From assembly GCA_947561395.2 (NCBI GenBank), contig OX387186.1, forward strand, positions 49,805,220 through 49,869,219: 64,000 bases of DNA. Reading direction: 5' to 3'. The translations under genes and the position numbers were made by a program. The stretch's first letter is position 1, and each line of letters begins with the position of its first letter. The DNA is from Buxus sempervirens. Its lineage: Eukaryota > Streptophyta > Magnoliopsida > Buxales > Buxaceae. The notes below the pieces were generated by a model, which saw only the letters and a program-made list of their open reading frames with translations, was not told where the DNA came from and ran no database searches. Positions 30,543-43,058 of this stretch are shown piece by piece.

Positions 30543-31795
30543 GAAAACCTTGGTTGGTTATTTTTATCAATCAAATCAAAAAAAGTGGGACACTTGGAAG
30601 CCCTAGAATATTCCATGAAAACCTTGGTTGGTTATTTTTATCAATCAAATCAAAAAAAAATGAAAACCTTGGTTGGTTATTTTTATCAATCAAATCAAAA
30701 AAAGTGGGACACTTGGAAACCCTAGAATATTCCATGAAACCTTTGGTTGGTTATTTTTACCAATCAAATCAAAACATTTGTGGGATACTTGGAAGCCCTA
30801 GAATATTCCAAGACACCTTTGGTTGGTTATTTTTATCAATCAAATCAAAACATTTGTGGGATACTTGGAATACCTAGAATATTCTAAGACACCTTTGGTT
30901 GGTTATTTTTATTAATCAAATCAAAACATTTGTGGGATACTTGGAAGCCCTAGAATATTCCAAGACACCTTTGGTTGGTTATTTTTATCAATCAAATCAA
31001 AACATTTGTGGGATACTTGGAAGCCCTAGAATATTCCAAGACACCTTTGGTTGGTTATTTTTATCAATCAAATCAAAACATTTGTGGGATACTTGGATAG
31101 AATATTCCAAGACACCTTTGGTTGGTTATTTTTATCAATCAAATCAAAACATTTGTGGGATAATTGGAAGCCCTAGAATATTCCAAGACACCTTTGGTTG
31201 GTTATTTTTATCAATCAAATCAAAACATTTGTGGGATACTTGGATAGAATATTCCAAGACACCTTTGGTTGGTTATTTTTATCAATCAAATCAAAACATT
31301 TGTGGGATACTTGGAAGCCCTAGAATATTCCAAGACACCTTTGGTTGGTTATTTTTATCAATCAAATCAAAACATTTGTGGGATACTTGGAAGCCCTAGA
31401 ATATTCCAAGACACCTTTGGTTGGTTATTTTTATCAATCAAATCAAAACATTTGTGGGATACTTGGATAGAATATTCCAAGATACCTTTGGTTGGTTATT
31501 TTTATCAATCAAATCAAAAAAATTGGGACCCCTGGAAGCCCTAGAATATTCCATGAAAACCTTGGTTGGTTATTTTTATCAATCAAATCAAAAAAAAAAT
31601 TTGGGACCCTTGGAAGCCCTAGAATATTCCATAAAAACCTTGGTTGGTTATTTTTATCAATCAAATCAAAAAAAAAATTATGGGACCCTTGGAAGCCCTA
31701 GAATATTCCATAAAAACCTTGGTTGGTTATTTTTATCAATCAAATCAAAAAAAAAATTATGGGACCCTTGGAAGCCCTAGAATATTCTAACACAA
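30543..31795 (+). repeat. E2 tandem array, about 75-bp unit, about 17 copies
   Basis: Each unit contains ttggttggttatttttatca, atcaaatcaaaa, a variable word (catttgtgggatacttgg or attatgggacccttgg) and ccctagaatattcca. Outer units differ from the homogenised central block. Several copies have the same small deletion (tacttggatagaatatt), so they spread by unequal exchange. The unit is open in one frame, but the frame shifts between copies. Confidence 0.92.
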
Positions 31796-31905
31796 AATCA
31801 AAACAAAAAAAAAAAAAAACAAAAAAAAAAATCTGGATTGGTGTTCACCTAACCTACTGGTTTACATATATAGGGGTGCGACTCAAGTTAAATGGAAGCT
31901 AACAT

Positions 31906-31942
31906 ATTCTATTCATTTTTTTCTCAGGTACATTCAACCCAG
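31906..31942 (+). other. Candidate splice acceptor before E2 gag
   Basis: GCTAACATATTC, then a T-rich tract and TTCTCAG (ending 31927), with a second CAG at 31942 followed by GTACAC. The gag frame is open upstream of its ATG through both. E3 has CATCAG followed by GTACC at the same place before its gag. Confidence 0.5.
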
Positions 31943-31989
31943 GTACACTTGCAATCATTGCTCCAGTAACTAGATCCAAAGCCAGAACA

Positions 31990-34900
31990 ATGAATACTGA
32001 AGAGAACCAAGCCCAAGCTACCGTCCCTGCTCAGGACTTTACTCAACTGCAGGAGCAAGTGGCCGGTCTGGCCAAAATGCTGGGGGACCTACTGGCGGCT
32101 CAAGCCCAACAGGCCCAAGCCCCGAACCAGGCATCTACTTCCCATCAGGCACCACCACCTCAGGCCTACATTCCGCCTCCGGTTCAGCCCATGCCTGAGC
32201 CCATTTCTGAACCAGTCCCTGAACCCATTCTGATCAGGGAAAATACAGCGGAGTCTGAGAAAGAGCTGGAAAAAGAAAAGGCCCGAGATGAGATGGAAAA
32301 GAAGATGCTGCTCAGGATAGAGAGGATCCAGGCAGAGCTGAAGGAAGTGAAGGGGGGAGGCAGCCATGCAGGCACCACCTTCGAGGACCTGTGCATGTAC
32401 CCGGACGTCTGTCTACCGGCTAAGTTCAGGTGCCCGGATTTTGACAAGTTTGATGGCACGGGCTGCCCATTGAGCCATCTCAAATTATACTGCGGGGCCC
32501 TGTGCCAGTTTGGCCGGGACGATGGCATACTGATCCAGCTCTTCCAGAGAAGTCTGACCGGGTCAGCCCTTCGGTGGTTCGCTACAGTGGACCATGGAAG
32601 AATCAGGAGGTGGAAGGACCTAGCCGACGCTTTCCTAGACCAATACAAGTTCAACTCGGAGATCGTGCCGGACCGGTACGACATGATGAGGATGACCAAG
32701 GGCAAAGATGAGCCAGTACGGCAGTACGCCAAGAGATGGAGAGAGGCCGCCTCCCAGGTCAGGCCACCTATGCAAGATCCGGAGATGATCTCCACATTTA
32801 TGGGCACACTGGGCCAGCCCTTCTACAACCATCTGGTGGGTCAGATCACCACCAACTTTGCAGCCCTGGTACAGGTAGCAGACCGGATCGAGGAAGGGGT
32901 CAGGTCAGGACGGCTGATAGATTACTCTACTCTGACTGGGCAGTCTGAGTCCTCGGCCTCCATGGCCCAAAAGAAAGGGGCCGGATTTAAAAAGACAGGG
33001 GCCCGAAAAGAAGGGGAGGTGAACCTGGTCCAGGCTCCTCCAGCCAAGAAGCCACTGCACGTCAACATCTCGGCACCCCAGCAGGCCCAGCAGTCGTACC
33101 AGACCCCGCTGAATGTCAACTTCTCTCCCTCTGTGCCAGCTAACACAAGGAGGACCTTTTCTAAGGAGGAGCGGGATGCCTGGTTCGCAGCAAGAAAGAA
33201 CCGGGTTTTCACCCCTCTACCCATATCTCTTTCCCAACTATTGCCAACTTTGCTGAAAGGTGAATACCTGACTCTGAAAGAGCCCAACCCGAATGCCACC
33301 AGGGGAAGAAATTTTGACACATCGGTCACCTGTGACTTCCACATGGGTGCACCGGGGCATTCTACTGATAACTGCTGGGTATTAAAGCATGCAGTCCAGG
33401 ATCTGTTGGACCAGAAGGCTTTGGTGTTCAACACTGCTGCACCGGCCCCGTCCGGGAATGATATTGGGCAGAACCCTCTGCCTTACCACAATGGGGCAGG
33501 CCCATCCAATTCTATCACTGCCATATCCACCACCAGAAGGGCCTTTGACCCATCACAGCTTATAGCTCCTGTGGGGACTACAGTCCAGGTCCGATTTTTC
33601 CCTGAAGAGGACGAAGAGGAGATCAACATGGTCTCCCAAAAAAACAATCTTGCTGCTGAGGACATAAGCTCCTCCTTAAACCGGGTCTCTTCTCTGATGG
33701 CCCAAATAAATACTGCAAGACCCCCATTGGTCTTCAATTGCAGTCCACCCACTTGTTCCCCATCCAAGCCGTCTAAGGCTCCACTGGTCATCAATCTTGA
33801 CCCCACCACTGCTTCCATCACTTCTTCTGTCCCCACCAAACCCAAACTTCAACCCCTGGTTGTAAATGTGCAACCAGCCCACACTATCCCTAAACCGGCC
33901 CATACATCCCGGTCCAAACTCCAGCCACTAGTGGTTGACATCCCTAAATTAGCCTATTCAGAGGCCGCTGTACCATGGAACTACAGCAAGGGAATCACGG
34001 CTACGGTTCCAGCGGTTAGAAACCCGAACCAGGAGGAGGTGAACCTCATGACGAGGTCGGGGAGATGTGCAGGGGGTGAAGAGAAAGAAAAAGAGACAGA
34101 AGTAGAGAAAGAAAAAAAAGAAAATGAAGAAAAAAGAAAACAGAAGGGAAAAAATAAAGTAGGAGAAGACACCCCCCAGGGTGCAGAAAATGAGGCAGCA
34201 GACCTCATAAAAATAATAAAGAAAAGTGAATTCAATCTTGTGGATCAGCTAAACAAGGTCCCGGCCCAGATTTCAATACTGGGCCTGTTGCTGAATTCTG
34301 AAAAGCACAGGGATGCATTGTTGAGGGTGCTACAGAGTGCACACGTATCCCAGACCATTGATCCGGACCAGCTTGGTAAAATGGTTGGTCAAATCTTGTC
34401 ACATAATGTGATAAGTTTCTTAGAGGGTGAGATCAGCCCAGGTGGGTGTTATCATGTGGACCCTTTGCACATCACTGTGCTTTGTAAGGGCTGCATGATT
34501 GCACGGGTTTTAATTGACAATGGGTCGGCATTAAACATTTGCCCGTTAATCACTTTTACCAAGCTGGGTCTGGACCAGTCAAGGATCAAACGGAATGGGC
34601 GGATAGTGAGGGCTTTCGATAGCTCTAAGACCCACTCCCTAGGGGAGATTGAACTGCCGGTCACAATTGGGCCGAATATCTTTAACATCACATTTGAGGT
34701 GATGGATATACCCGCAGCCTTCAATCTGCTCCTAGGGAGGCCGTGGATACATTCGGCTAGGGCAATACCATCCACGCTCCACCAAAGGGTGAAATATGTA
34801 AGAGGGCAAAGGGTGATAACAGTCCTAGCCGAAAACTTGGTACCGCCCATTGTGTCAGCTGATGTACCCTTAATCAATGTGGACTTGACTGTTGACAAGA

Positions 34901-37578
34901 TTGCATTCCACTCATTCCAATTTGAGGCGGTAAATTACATACCTGGGGGGTGTGAGAAAAAGAAGGAAAAGGGGACCACTGCAGAAAAGATGGTTAAGAA
35001 AGTGATGGAGAAATACCACTTTCACCCAGGGAAAGGCCTGGGGATCAATCTGCAGGGGATAGTGGAGCCAATCACGGCTAAGAAACTGACCCCCAAGGTA
35101 GGGTTGGGCTTCAAGCCCAGAGGCTGGAGAAGAATGAAATATGAAGAAGGGGAGAGCAGAAGCAAAGGAAAACTCCCTCATTTAAGGGAAAGTTTCCCAA
35201 AACCCTCCTATATAATCCAAATTTCTCCTCCTATGGACCAATCAAAACCTCCCTACTACAATGTCAACCCATTTCAAAAGCCTTCTGTTTCGGCCCTACA
35301 ACCCTATAATCCATCTCCAATACTGGGAGCAGTGGATGGGCCTGGACCACAGCCTGAGCAGCAGTCAGACTATTCTGAAGAGGTTGGAGCCTTCTTCGCC
35401 ATGACTGAAGGCGAAAAGACAGGGGCAGACATGGAACTGCCGTTTATTGACTGGGCCGCAGTAAATATTCCAGAAGAGGTCATTTCTGGATTGGGCCCCG
35501 TAGCAGAAAAGGGCAGTACCCACCCGGTGATGATGGCATCAGATGCTGGGTTTGAAGAGCAGGCTTTCCCTATTTCCCCTGCTCCCCAAAATTTTGTAAT
35601 AAACAATTGGGAGGAAACTCCCCTTACCTTTGAAGCAGCGTCTGTGTGGCAAACTGACGCAGCTTCCAAAAAAAAAACTCCAATAGTGGAATGCCATTTC
35701 CCTGAAGGTTCTAATGGGCCTTCGTCTTCAGGGGAATTATGTTTAGAAGGCCCACAAAAAACCCAAAAAGATTTTTCTATTTTTTCTAGAAAATTTAATT
35801 TTTTCAAAAAGGTCCAAACCACTTATGAACCATATAATCAGACCGAATTGGACCAGGTTGAATATGACTTCGACCTTGAGCTCGACTTTGATCTCATGGG
35901 GGTCGAAGAAGAGACCGAGGTCGAAGAAGAAGATGTTCCAAAAGAAATTGAATACCAATTGGAACGTCATGAAAAGGGGGTCCAACCTAATATTGAGGAG
36001 ACCATATCCATAAACCTTGGGACCAAAGATGACCCAAAAATTGTAAAAATCGGGTCATGCTTGTCTGATGTGCAGAAAAATGAAATGTCACAGTTCTTGG
36101 CAGACTACAAAGATGTGTTTGCTTGGTCATATCGGGACATGCCGGGGTTGGACACTGACATGGTGGTGCACAAGTTGCCAATTTTGCCAGGGGTTAAGCC
36201 GATTAAGCAGAAGCTGAGAAGATTGAAACCTGAGTGGACTCTGAAGGTCAAGGATGAAGTGGTCAAACAGTTCCAAGCTGGATTTTTGGCAGTCTCTACG
36301 TACCCAGAATCGCTCGCAAACATAGTGCCGGTACCCAAGAAGGACGGGAAAGTCCGAATGTGCGTGGATTATAGAGACTTAAACAGGGCAAGCCCAAAGG
36401 ACGATTTTCCGCTTCCACACATCGACATTCTGGTCGATAATACTGCGGTACATAGCCTGTTTTCCTTCATGGATGGTTTCTCAGGATATAATCAGATCAA
36501 GATGGCTAAGGAGGATCAAGAGAAAACAGCATTTATCACACCTTGGGGCACATTCCACTACACGGTCATGCCGTTTGGGCTTAAAAACGCTGGGGCAACA
36601 TATCAGCGGGCCATGACTGCACTATTCCATGACATGATCCATAAGGAGATGGAGGTCTACGTGGACGATATGATTGCCAAATCATGCAAAGAGGAGGACC
36701 ACTTGATCAATCTGAAGAAAGTGTTTGATCGGCTCAGGAAGTACAGTCTACGGCTTAACCCGGCTAAGTGCGTCTTTGGGGCTACATCAGGAAAGTTGCT
36801 TGGGTTTATAGTGAGCCGAAGAGGAATTGAAATTGACCCGGCTAAAGCCAAGGCCATAATTGAAATGCCAGCACCCAGAACCGAGAAGGAGGTCAGGGGC
36901 TTTCTTGGAAGGATTCAATACATAAGCCGGTTCATAGCACAGCTCACTGCTATCTGTGAACCAATTTTCAAACTTTTAAGGAAAGATAACCCTACGGCCT
37001 GGAATGAGGACTGCCAGCAGGCATTTGACACAATAAAGAGGTATTTGCTGAACCCACCTGTGCTAGTACCACCAACTCCAGGAAGACCGCTGATCCTGTA
37101 CTTGTCAGTGTTGGAAACATCAATGGGATGCGTCTTGGGGCAGCATGATGAGACTGGTAGAAAAGAAAGGGCAATTTACTATCTGAGTAAAAAATTCACA
37201 GAATATGAAGCCAAATACTCATCATTGGAAAAGACTTGCTGTGCTCTAGTGTGGGCCACTCAGAGGCTAAGGCATTATTTCCTTAGTCACTCCACACTAT
37301 TGATATCCCGGATGGACCCGCTAAAGTATTTATTTGAGAAACCGGCACTAACTGGCAGAACAGCCAAGTGGCAACTACTACTGTCCGAGTTTGACCTCAC
37401 ATACATCACCCAGAAGGCGATCAAGGGTCAAGCCATAGCTGATCACCTAGCTGCACATCCTCTGCCAGAATATCAACCCTTGAAGACCAACTTTCCAGAT
37501 GAGGCAATACTGTACACTGAAGAGGAGAACAGTGAGAGTTCCTGGCAGATGTTCTTCGATGGGGCCGCCAACATGAAT
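31990..37578 (+). CDS. E2 gag-protease-RT-RNase H polyprotein, 3'-truncated
   Basis: One open frame with no internal stop from ATG 31990 to the E3 junction (about 1863 codons; 22 further codons are read into E3 DNA). Order by residue: Pro/Gln-rich start; gag core about 190-320; Cys/His knuckle relic (CDFHMGAPGHSTDNC) about 448; Lys/Glu-rich linker about 700; aspartic protease with LIDNGSALNI about 842; G-patch-like KGLGINLQG about 1015-1045; RT with CVDYRDLNRA about 1457 and YVDD about 1557; RNase H about 1700-1810; start of the second RNase H (WQMFFDGAA) about 1851, where the sequence breaks off. The ATG is preceded in frame by PVTRSKART, so the spliced protein may start further upstream. 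Without integrase in cis the copy is non-autonomous. Confidence 0.88.
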
Positions 37579-38295
37579 GGGAGCGCACCCTTGAAACCTC
37601 CGGGTTCCGTTTTTGGACAAAGTCAGGGAATGGAACAGTTGAGCTAGGATCAGTGGCATGATTCGGTATCCTGCCTTGAGTTGATCCACAACTTCCATGA
37701 GGGCCAAATTAATGGTGTCTCCCCCAGTTGGAAAGAAGATTTGTGATAGAATCACAAGGGTGAAGGTGTCAAACCAAGCCCGGGGTCTTTCCTGCTTTTT
37801 GTTTCTCATTTTCTCAGCTAGGACTGTTTTAGAGACCCGAGTAAATGATTTGTCACCTCCTAAGGTCTGAAATTCTCCCCTTGAGAGGCCAAAGAAAACA
37901 CAAGCCTCATTCTTGTAACTTTCTTTGAGACTTGGCCTAGTGGGTTCTCCTAAGTCACGAAATCGGAGGAACAGGTCAAGTTCCTCAATCGTGGGAGCCA
38001 ACTCGTTGACCCCGAATCGAAACACTGAAAGCTGGGGATCCCAAAAAAGCAGGGCTGCCTGGATCATATCCCAGTTAATCGGCACATTTAACATGGACAA
38101 AGTCTGTCCCATGTGGTATTTGTGCTCCCATTCAATCTGCTCACTCCCTTGGAGCTGCCTTGTCCAAGAACGGATCCAGGGGGTATCCCAGGCGCACTTC
38201 TCTATCCTAGGGAAACGGGTTCTCTCAGATGAGGATGAAGATGCCATACCAACTATCCGATCAAAGTTCCGAGTCAAATTAGGGTTCCACACCAA
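37579..38295 (-). pseudogene. Truncated second copy of E3 ORF1 (DUF7745-like)
   Basis: This is the first 239 or so codons of the E3 ORF1, nearly identical to 56894-57610 (one substitution noted, Met for Leu near residue 70). It is cut off at the junction with E2, where both sides share ggg. The 23 codons read beyond the break come from E2 antisense DNA. Confidence 0.85.
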
Positions 38296-39770
38296 GACTC
38301 TAAGTTAGTCCTAAGACATGCATAATCTTAAGCAAAGGAGATAACCATTAGCAATTCTAACATGCTTCACCAAATGGAGAAAGAACAAAGCAATGCGGAA
38401 TTTAACTCGAGCACACATGGTGTGTGGTCCTAAGGGTTGGCGCTAATGAAGGCGCGACTCCTAGACATACTTGTGTAGCGGAGCACATTCAAGTCCCGAT
38501 CAGTCTTTTTGTCTTTCATCTGTTCTTTCATCTGCTTTCGGTGTCGGACCCTAGCGAAATTACAGCTTGCCATCGAGGGCGAATTTTTACAAGATATTTA
38601 CAAAAGTTGCAAAGAATTCATCCTTAAGGCTGTTGGGAGCCAAAAGGGAGGATACAAATTGCTTTCAAAGTGGGTAGGCTAAAAATCCTAAATCTAGGGT
38701 TTAGTGCCCATGTTCTGATCTGGCATGCTTTCATCTGTTTGTCTGATCTGGCCGGCTTTCGTCTGCTCTAAAAGACCAATCTGGACTTAAAGTGCTCCCA
38801 GCGGACTCTAATGGGTCAAGACCCATAGCATACAAGACTCCATGCATGGATCTGGGGTGGTTCCCCTGATCAAGAATTAGGTGAGCTTCCTAAGCTAGGG
38901 CCGAGGTAGCCCAGCATCTAGGGTTTACTCAATTGGATGCGAAGAACGGGGGTTGCTGCCCCAAATGGACTCTGGATTTTATTTCAATTTTAATCATCAT
39001 TCACATCCTACTCACCCTCTCATGCTCAACGCAAGGTTCATTCAGAAACGTTAGGTGGGGAAGGATACCCAGCCCGAGACATAAGCCTACAAGGGTCTGG
39101 ACCAGTACTGGATCCTCGCGTGCCACGGCAAGAAACCAGTGGTGCTAACGGACTCCAGTAAACTGGGGGGATGGGTTTACCCTGCTTTCCCCGGCAAGCC
39201 ACGGGAGCGTAGGTGCTAATACCATCCCAAAGATCAGTTCATAGTAAGAAGAAGGGTAGGCTGCTAGAGAGGTCTAAGTTTTGGTAAAGAAGTAGCAATA
39301 TCCGATTCACTCATCTATCAAAGGTCGGATCATTCACGCATCCTCCCTCGTGCGTGTCACCCCACGCAGTTCCATCACATCAATGCGGGAATTTAAATTC
39401 ACACAAACATCCATCCACGGTGTGGTGGCGTGCCCGTGTGTGCAGTTGGGCTGCGTGATGTGTCTACATGGGTGAGTTTTGTCTGGATTTAGGTGATAAA
39501 GGAATCCCTACTGCCTCGTATAGTAAGGTGCAGAATTGGCACGTTTTACGATGTCCTGGGAGAATCCCCAGGTAAGTGGAGGGTCACAGGGGACCTCTTA
39601 AATTCCACTTGCCTTAGGCAATTATCGCGTCCTTGTGGCAGGACTCCCCAGAACACGTAGTTACGTGTATTCTGTACCTTGCTAAGCGGGGGTAGCAAAA
39701 GTTCCTAGAATATCGCCTAAGTCCCTCTTGAGCTGACTCGGTCCTAAGTAGGGTCCTACTGGGCTGAGTG
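38296..39770 (-). other. Leader of the partial E3 copy
   Basis: No gene. It is the counterpart of 57611-59084; visible differences are single bases such as one G in the ggggg run near 39690 and a G/A at about 38468. Confidence 0.75.
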
Positions 39771-42132
39771 GTCCCCAGTGGAGTCGCCAGGCTGTGCGCG
39801 CGTGGGAAACGCGGCACGGGGTAATTCGGAGTCGCCACCGCCTGATGGGGTGCAGGCGGACACCTGGGTGCCTCATCTTGTCTATTTAGGGCTTTTGGTC
39901 TGCGGCTTGAGATTCTAAGTCGGTTCTCGGTTGTGGTCTGGGGAAGTCCGTAGACACCCCAGTCCACCCCGTCGGATGACGGGTCCCGTGGGTTCCCTGG
40001 TTTGAGTCAGCTCTCTTGCTTGGTTCTCACCTGATTCCTAATCCAGCAGTTGTTTAAGTTAGGTCTTGGCGGGACCACCTGATTGGTGTGGGTCCCTTTA
40101 GTTGATTTTATCTTTGCTTAACTTAAATTGTCTGAGTCTGATTGGGTGGGCCCCGTTGGAAGGCCCACGGTGTCCTTGGCGGGCTTGGGTAAGCCCATGT
40201 GCCCATGTGGGCCTTTGTCTAAGTCTAGGAGGCCCTGTGGGCCTTGGTTAAGTGTGTTGGTTTCATTTAGTTTGTTCAAGTTGGATACTTAAGTGGTTTC
40301 CATGCAAGAAGCGGGCCGGCATTGATTTGCGGGCCCCTGGGTGGGCCCCCATGTTGGTTGCCAAAATGTTTTTAATTTATCTTATTTAAATTCACCCAGG
40401 TGGGTTGGAGGTTGGGCTTGGGGCCCGTAGTCCAAATTTGGGCTTAAAAAGCCCAGTTCCTTGAGGCTTAGGGTTTGCACCCTTCCTTGGTTAGGTTAAT
40501 GGGCTTTGGCGGGCCCGATAGGCCCTAGCCCATGGTCTCGGCCAAACCATGCAATCCACAACATTCCGCACAACAGGGTTCGGGTGGGCCGCATTGGGTT
40601 TGGCCCACCCGGTTCAATTAGTTCACTTTATTTAATCTTACTTATTCGCATGCTTGGGGATTTACTGGGCTTGGTGGGCCTCGTTGGAAGGCCCACTAGT
40701 GTACCAAGTTTGGACCGGTGGTCCAGGTCCCAAGTTGGGTTTCCGGGTGACCCGGAAACCCTGTTGGTTCAGTGGTTTTTGGTTCAAATTGCTCCAAACT
40801 TCGGCAAGACATCAAACCATACAAAAAAAACACATTTTCTGGGTATCCGGCCTTAGTGGCCGGATACACATGGGCTCTAGGTGATCCGGCCTGAGTTGCC
40901 GGATCACCTCAAAGTTGCCTTTTTTTCGGGCTTAGGCCATTGGGATGGCTTCCAGGGGCTTCCTAAGGCCTTTCTAAGGTTTGGTGGGCCCCTGAGAGGG
41001 CCCACTTTGGTTCAAGTTTGAGGTGGAAGCCACACTTGGCCTCCTTTGGATTTCGCAGCAAGGCAGGGGGGTATTGGGGCATGGGAATTGCTGCCCTCCA
41101 TTTCTTTCTTCTTCTTGATAATTGCAGCAACACAGTGGGGGTCTTAGCACTCCAATTTCCATAGTTTCATGTCATTGATCCTCAAATAATTAAAGCCAAA
41201 CCAACATGCATTTCATGCTAACAAATTAGTCACCAAAAACTACGTATTGCAAAACATGGCACAGCAACAAGGACAAGGGGACAGCAATTGATATGCAAAG
41301 ATTAAGGTGTAACCGGGGGGATGAAGGGTGCATGGGAGATGCCTTGGTGGTGCCGTGGTGAGGGTGTTGGGTGGACTTTCGGGACAGCAAGTTACCTCAA
41401 GAGGTTTTGGGGGTTTCCAAGTGGTTGAAACAGTGGGCTCTTGGGGGAGAGGGAACATGCTCTTAAAAATACAGCAAGTAACAAAAGGGATCGGGTGGCA
41501 TGCTTGTATTGAACCATGGCAGCAAGTGAGGAGGGGGTGAGGGATCATGCATTTATTCCAAAAAAAAAAACCATGAGATAGCACCAAGAAAAGGAGGCAT
41601 GGCCATAGGGGTACCTGCCTATTATGCTCGTTCGAAACAACCAAACCAAACCGCATGTCGCACTAGCTTAAGTAAAACAGAAAAAAAATATGCTGTCCAC
41701 GACTGGGACAGCAACCAACCAGGGGGTGATTTGCTCATGCAATAGGGGTTCAAGTCAACACCCAAGGGGGGAGGGCTTGGTGGAGGTCTTGGTCACACTA
41801 AAGAGTGCAAAATGCTGGTGGGGGGAGGGGGAGTGGTGGGAGCATGCTTACATTCATGTAAAGAAGCAAGAACAGGTAACTAAAACCAAGCCAATACACC
41901 TAATCAGTAGCATGCACGACTTAGAAAAAAATACAGCAATGGTGCATGGGGTTGGGGTGGGTGGAGCATGGTTGCATGCATAAAAGGACATCACCCTTGG
42001 CATGGGAACATGAGCACGTTAAGGTCATTGTCCATGCATATATATGTAAAAAAAGGTTGACATGGATAGAAAAAAAACAGCAAGTTAGGGAAGGGGAGAC
42101 CATACTTCTCAAAATAAAATAGGTGCTCCATA

Positions 42133-42172
<40 letters not shown>
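42133..42172 (+). repeat. G40 homopolymer in E3 3' LTR
   Basis: Forty G in a row here; the 5' LTR has 31 at 61448-61478. The difference accounts for nearly all of the LTR length difference. Assembly uncertainty is possible at such runs. Confidence 0.85.
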
Positions 42173-42174
<2 letters not shown>

Positions 42175-43058
42175 GACCACATAAAAAAACCAGAAAAAAA
42201 ATACCAAGAGGAGAGTGGGAAAAGAGAGAGATTAAGAAGGGTAAGTGGGGGTGTCATAGGGATACATTAGATGCTTAAAAAGGAGTTAGAAAGGAACCTA
42301 CTCCCTCCATTAAGATGCTTAAAAGGAAAACCACAGCAACAGCATATGAGCACTAAAAGTGTGCTAAATAAACTCCCAGGCTCCCTTGTAAACCCTACGT
42401 GGACCTCTTACCTCTGGTGATTTTCATGCCATGGAGAAGGAGGTGAATACATGCTCAAACCACCATAGAACAGAACTCATACCAAGGAAGAAGAGAGGAG
42501 CAGAAAAAATGCAAGGAAAAAATCTGGTTTTAATATATGTATAATGCATTGGGAGGAGGAACCTCACCTGGTGGTGCTTGAGCACTCTAGCAAGGTGTAG
42601 ATAACTTTTTGAGGTGGTACAGCAGCTGGGGGTTGCTTCTTCTTGCACCAACAGCAACCAGTCCCTCCTTGGTTTTGTATGAGGATGGAGAAGAAAGGGA
42701 ATGCAAGAAGTGTGGTGGCCTTGAGTTATGGTGGTGGATTGTATGGAGGCAAGAGGAGCTGGTGGCTCTAGCCCTTTGAGCAAGCTGCAAGCACCTCCTG
42801 GAGGTGCAACAATGGCTGGAGGCCTTCTCTCCAGCAGCAACAGCAAGACACCTTCTCTAGTTGAGGTGACAAGGAAGAGGAAGAAGGAGGTGAAGGGGTG
42901 GAGCCACCTTGGGGTGGTCTAGGGAGGTGGTGGAGCCAAAGGGGTTGGGAAGAGGCTGGTTCGGATGAAGAGAAGGTGGGCAAGGAGGTTTCCAAAGGGG
43001 CAAAAGAGCCAACCATTGGAAAGGGGGCTGCTGCCCCCTTTTATAAAAAAACTTAATG

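Larger units (their letters stand above)
28730..31989 (+). other. E2 leader (no ORF1)
   Basis: Between the primer binding site and gag there is no long ORF. The part to about 29340 repeats phrases such as ttcaagcatgttt(t)acctca and gaaacacttttg(t/a)a(t/c)catgtcaagtag. A palindrome cluster is at 30090-30232 and a tandem array at 30543-31795. A strong splice-acceptor-like sequence ends at 31927. E3, with the same kind of primer binding site, keeps ORF1 at this position. Confidence 0.6.
37579..39792 (-). mobile_element. Partial second E3 internal region (primer binding site, leader, truncated ORF1)
   Basis: It matches 56894-59106 almost base for base, including the primer binding site (39771-39789, minus strand) next to the LTR end at 39793. 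A single insertion would have target DNA left of the 3' LTR, not another internal region, so E3 is part of a tandem. The rest of this second unit has been deleted. Confidence 0.88.

Noticed and set aside
30554-31780. Overlapping plus-strand ORFs encoding repeated VGYFYQSNQ-type peptides
   Set aside because: They are a by-product of the 75-bp tandem array; the frame shifts between units and no start or codon signal supports translation.
30543-31795. Possible CRISPR array because of regular repeats
   Set aside because: Units are contiguous with no unique spacers, and the DNA is plant nuclear with no cas genes.
41240-42257. Minus-strand ORFs in the E3 LTR with polyproline
   Set aside because: The polyproline comes from the G40 run read in reverse; the ORFs differ in length between the two LTRs only by slippage.
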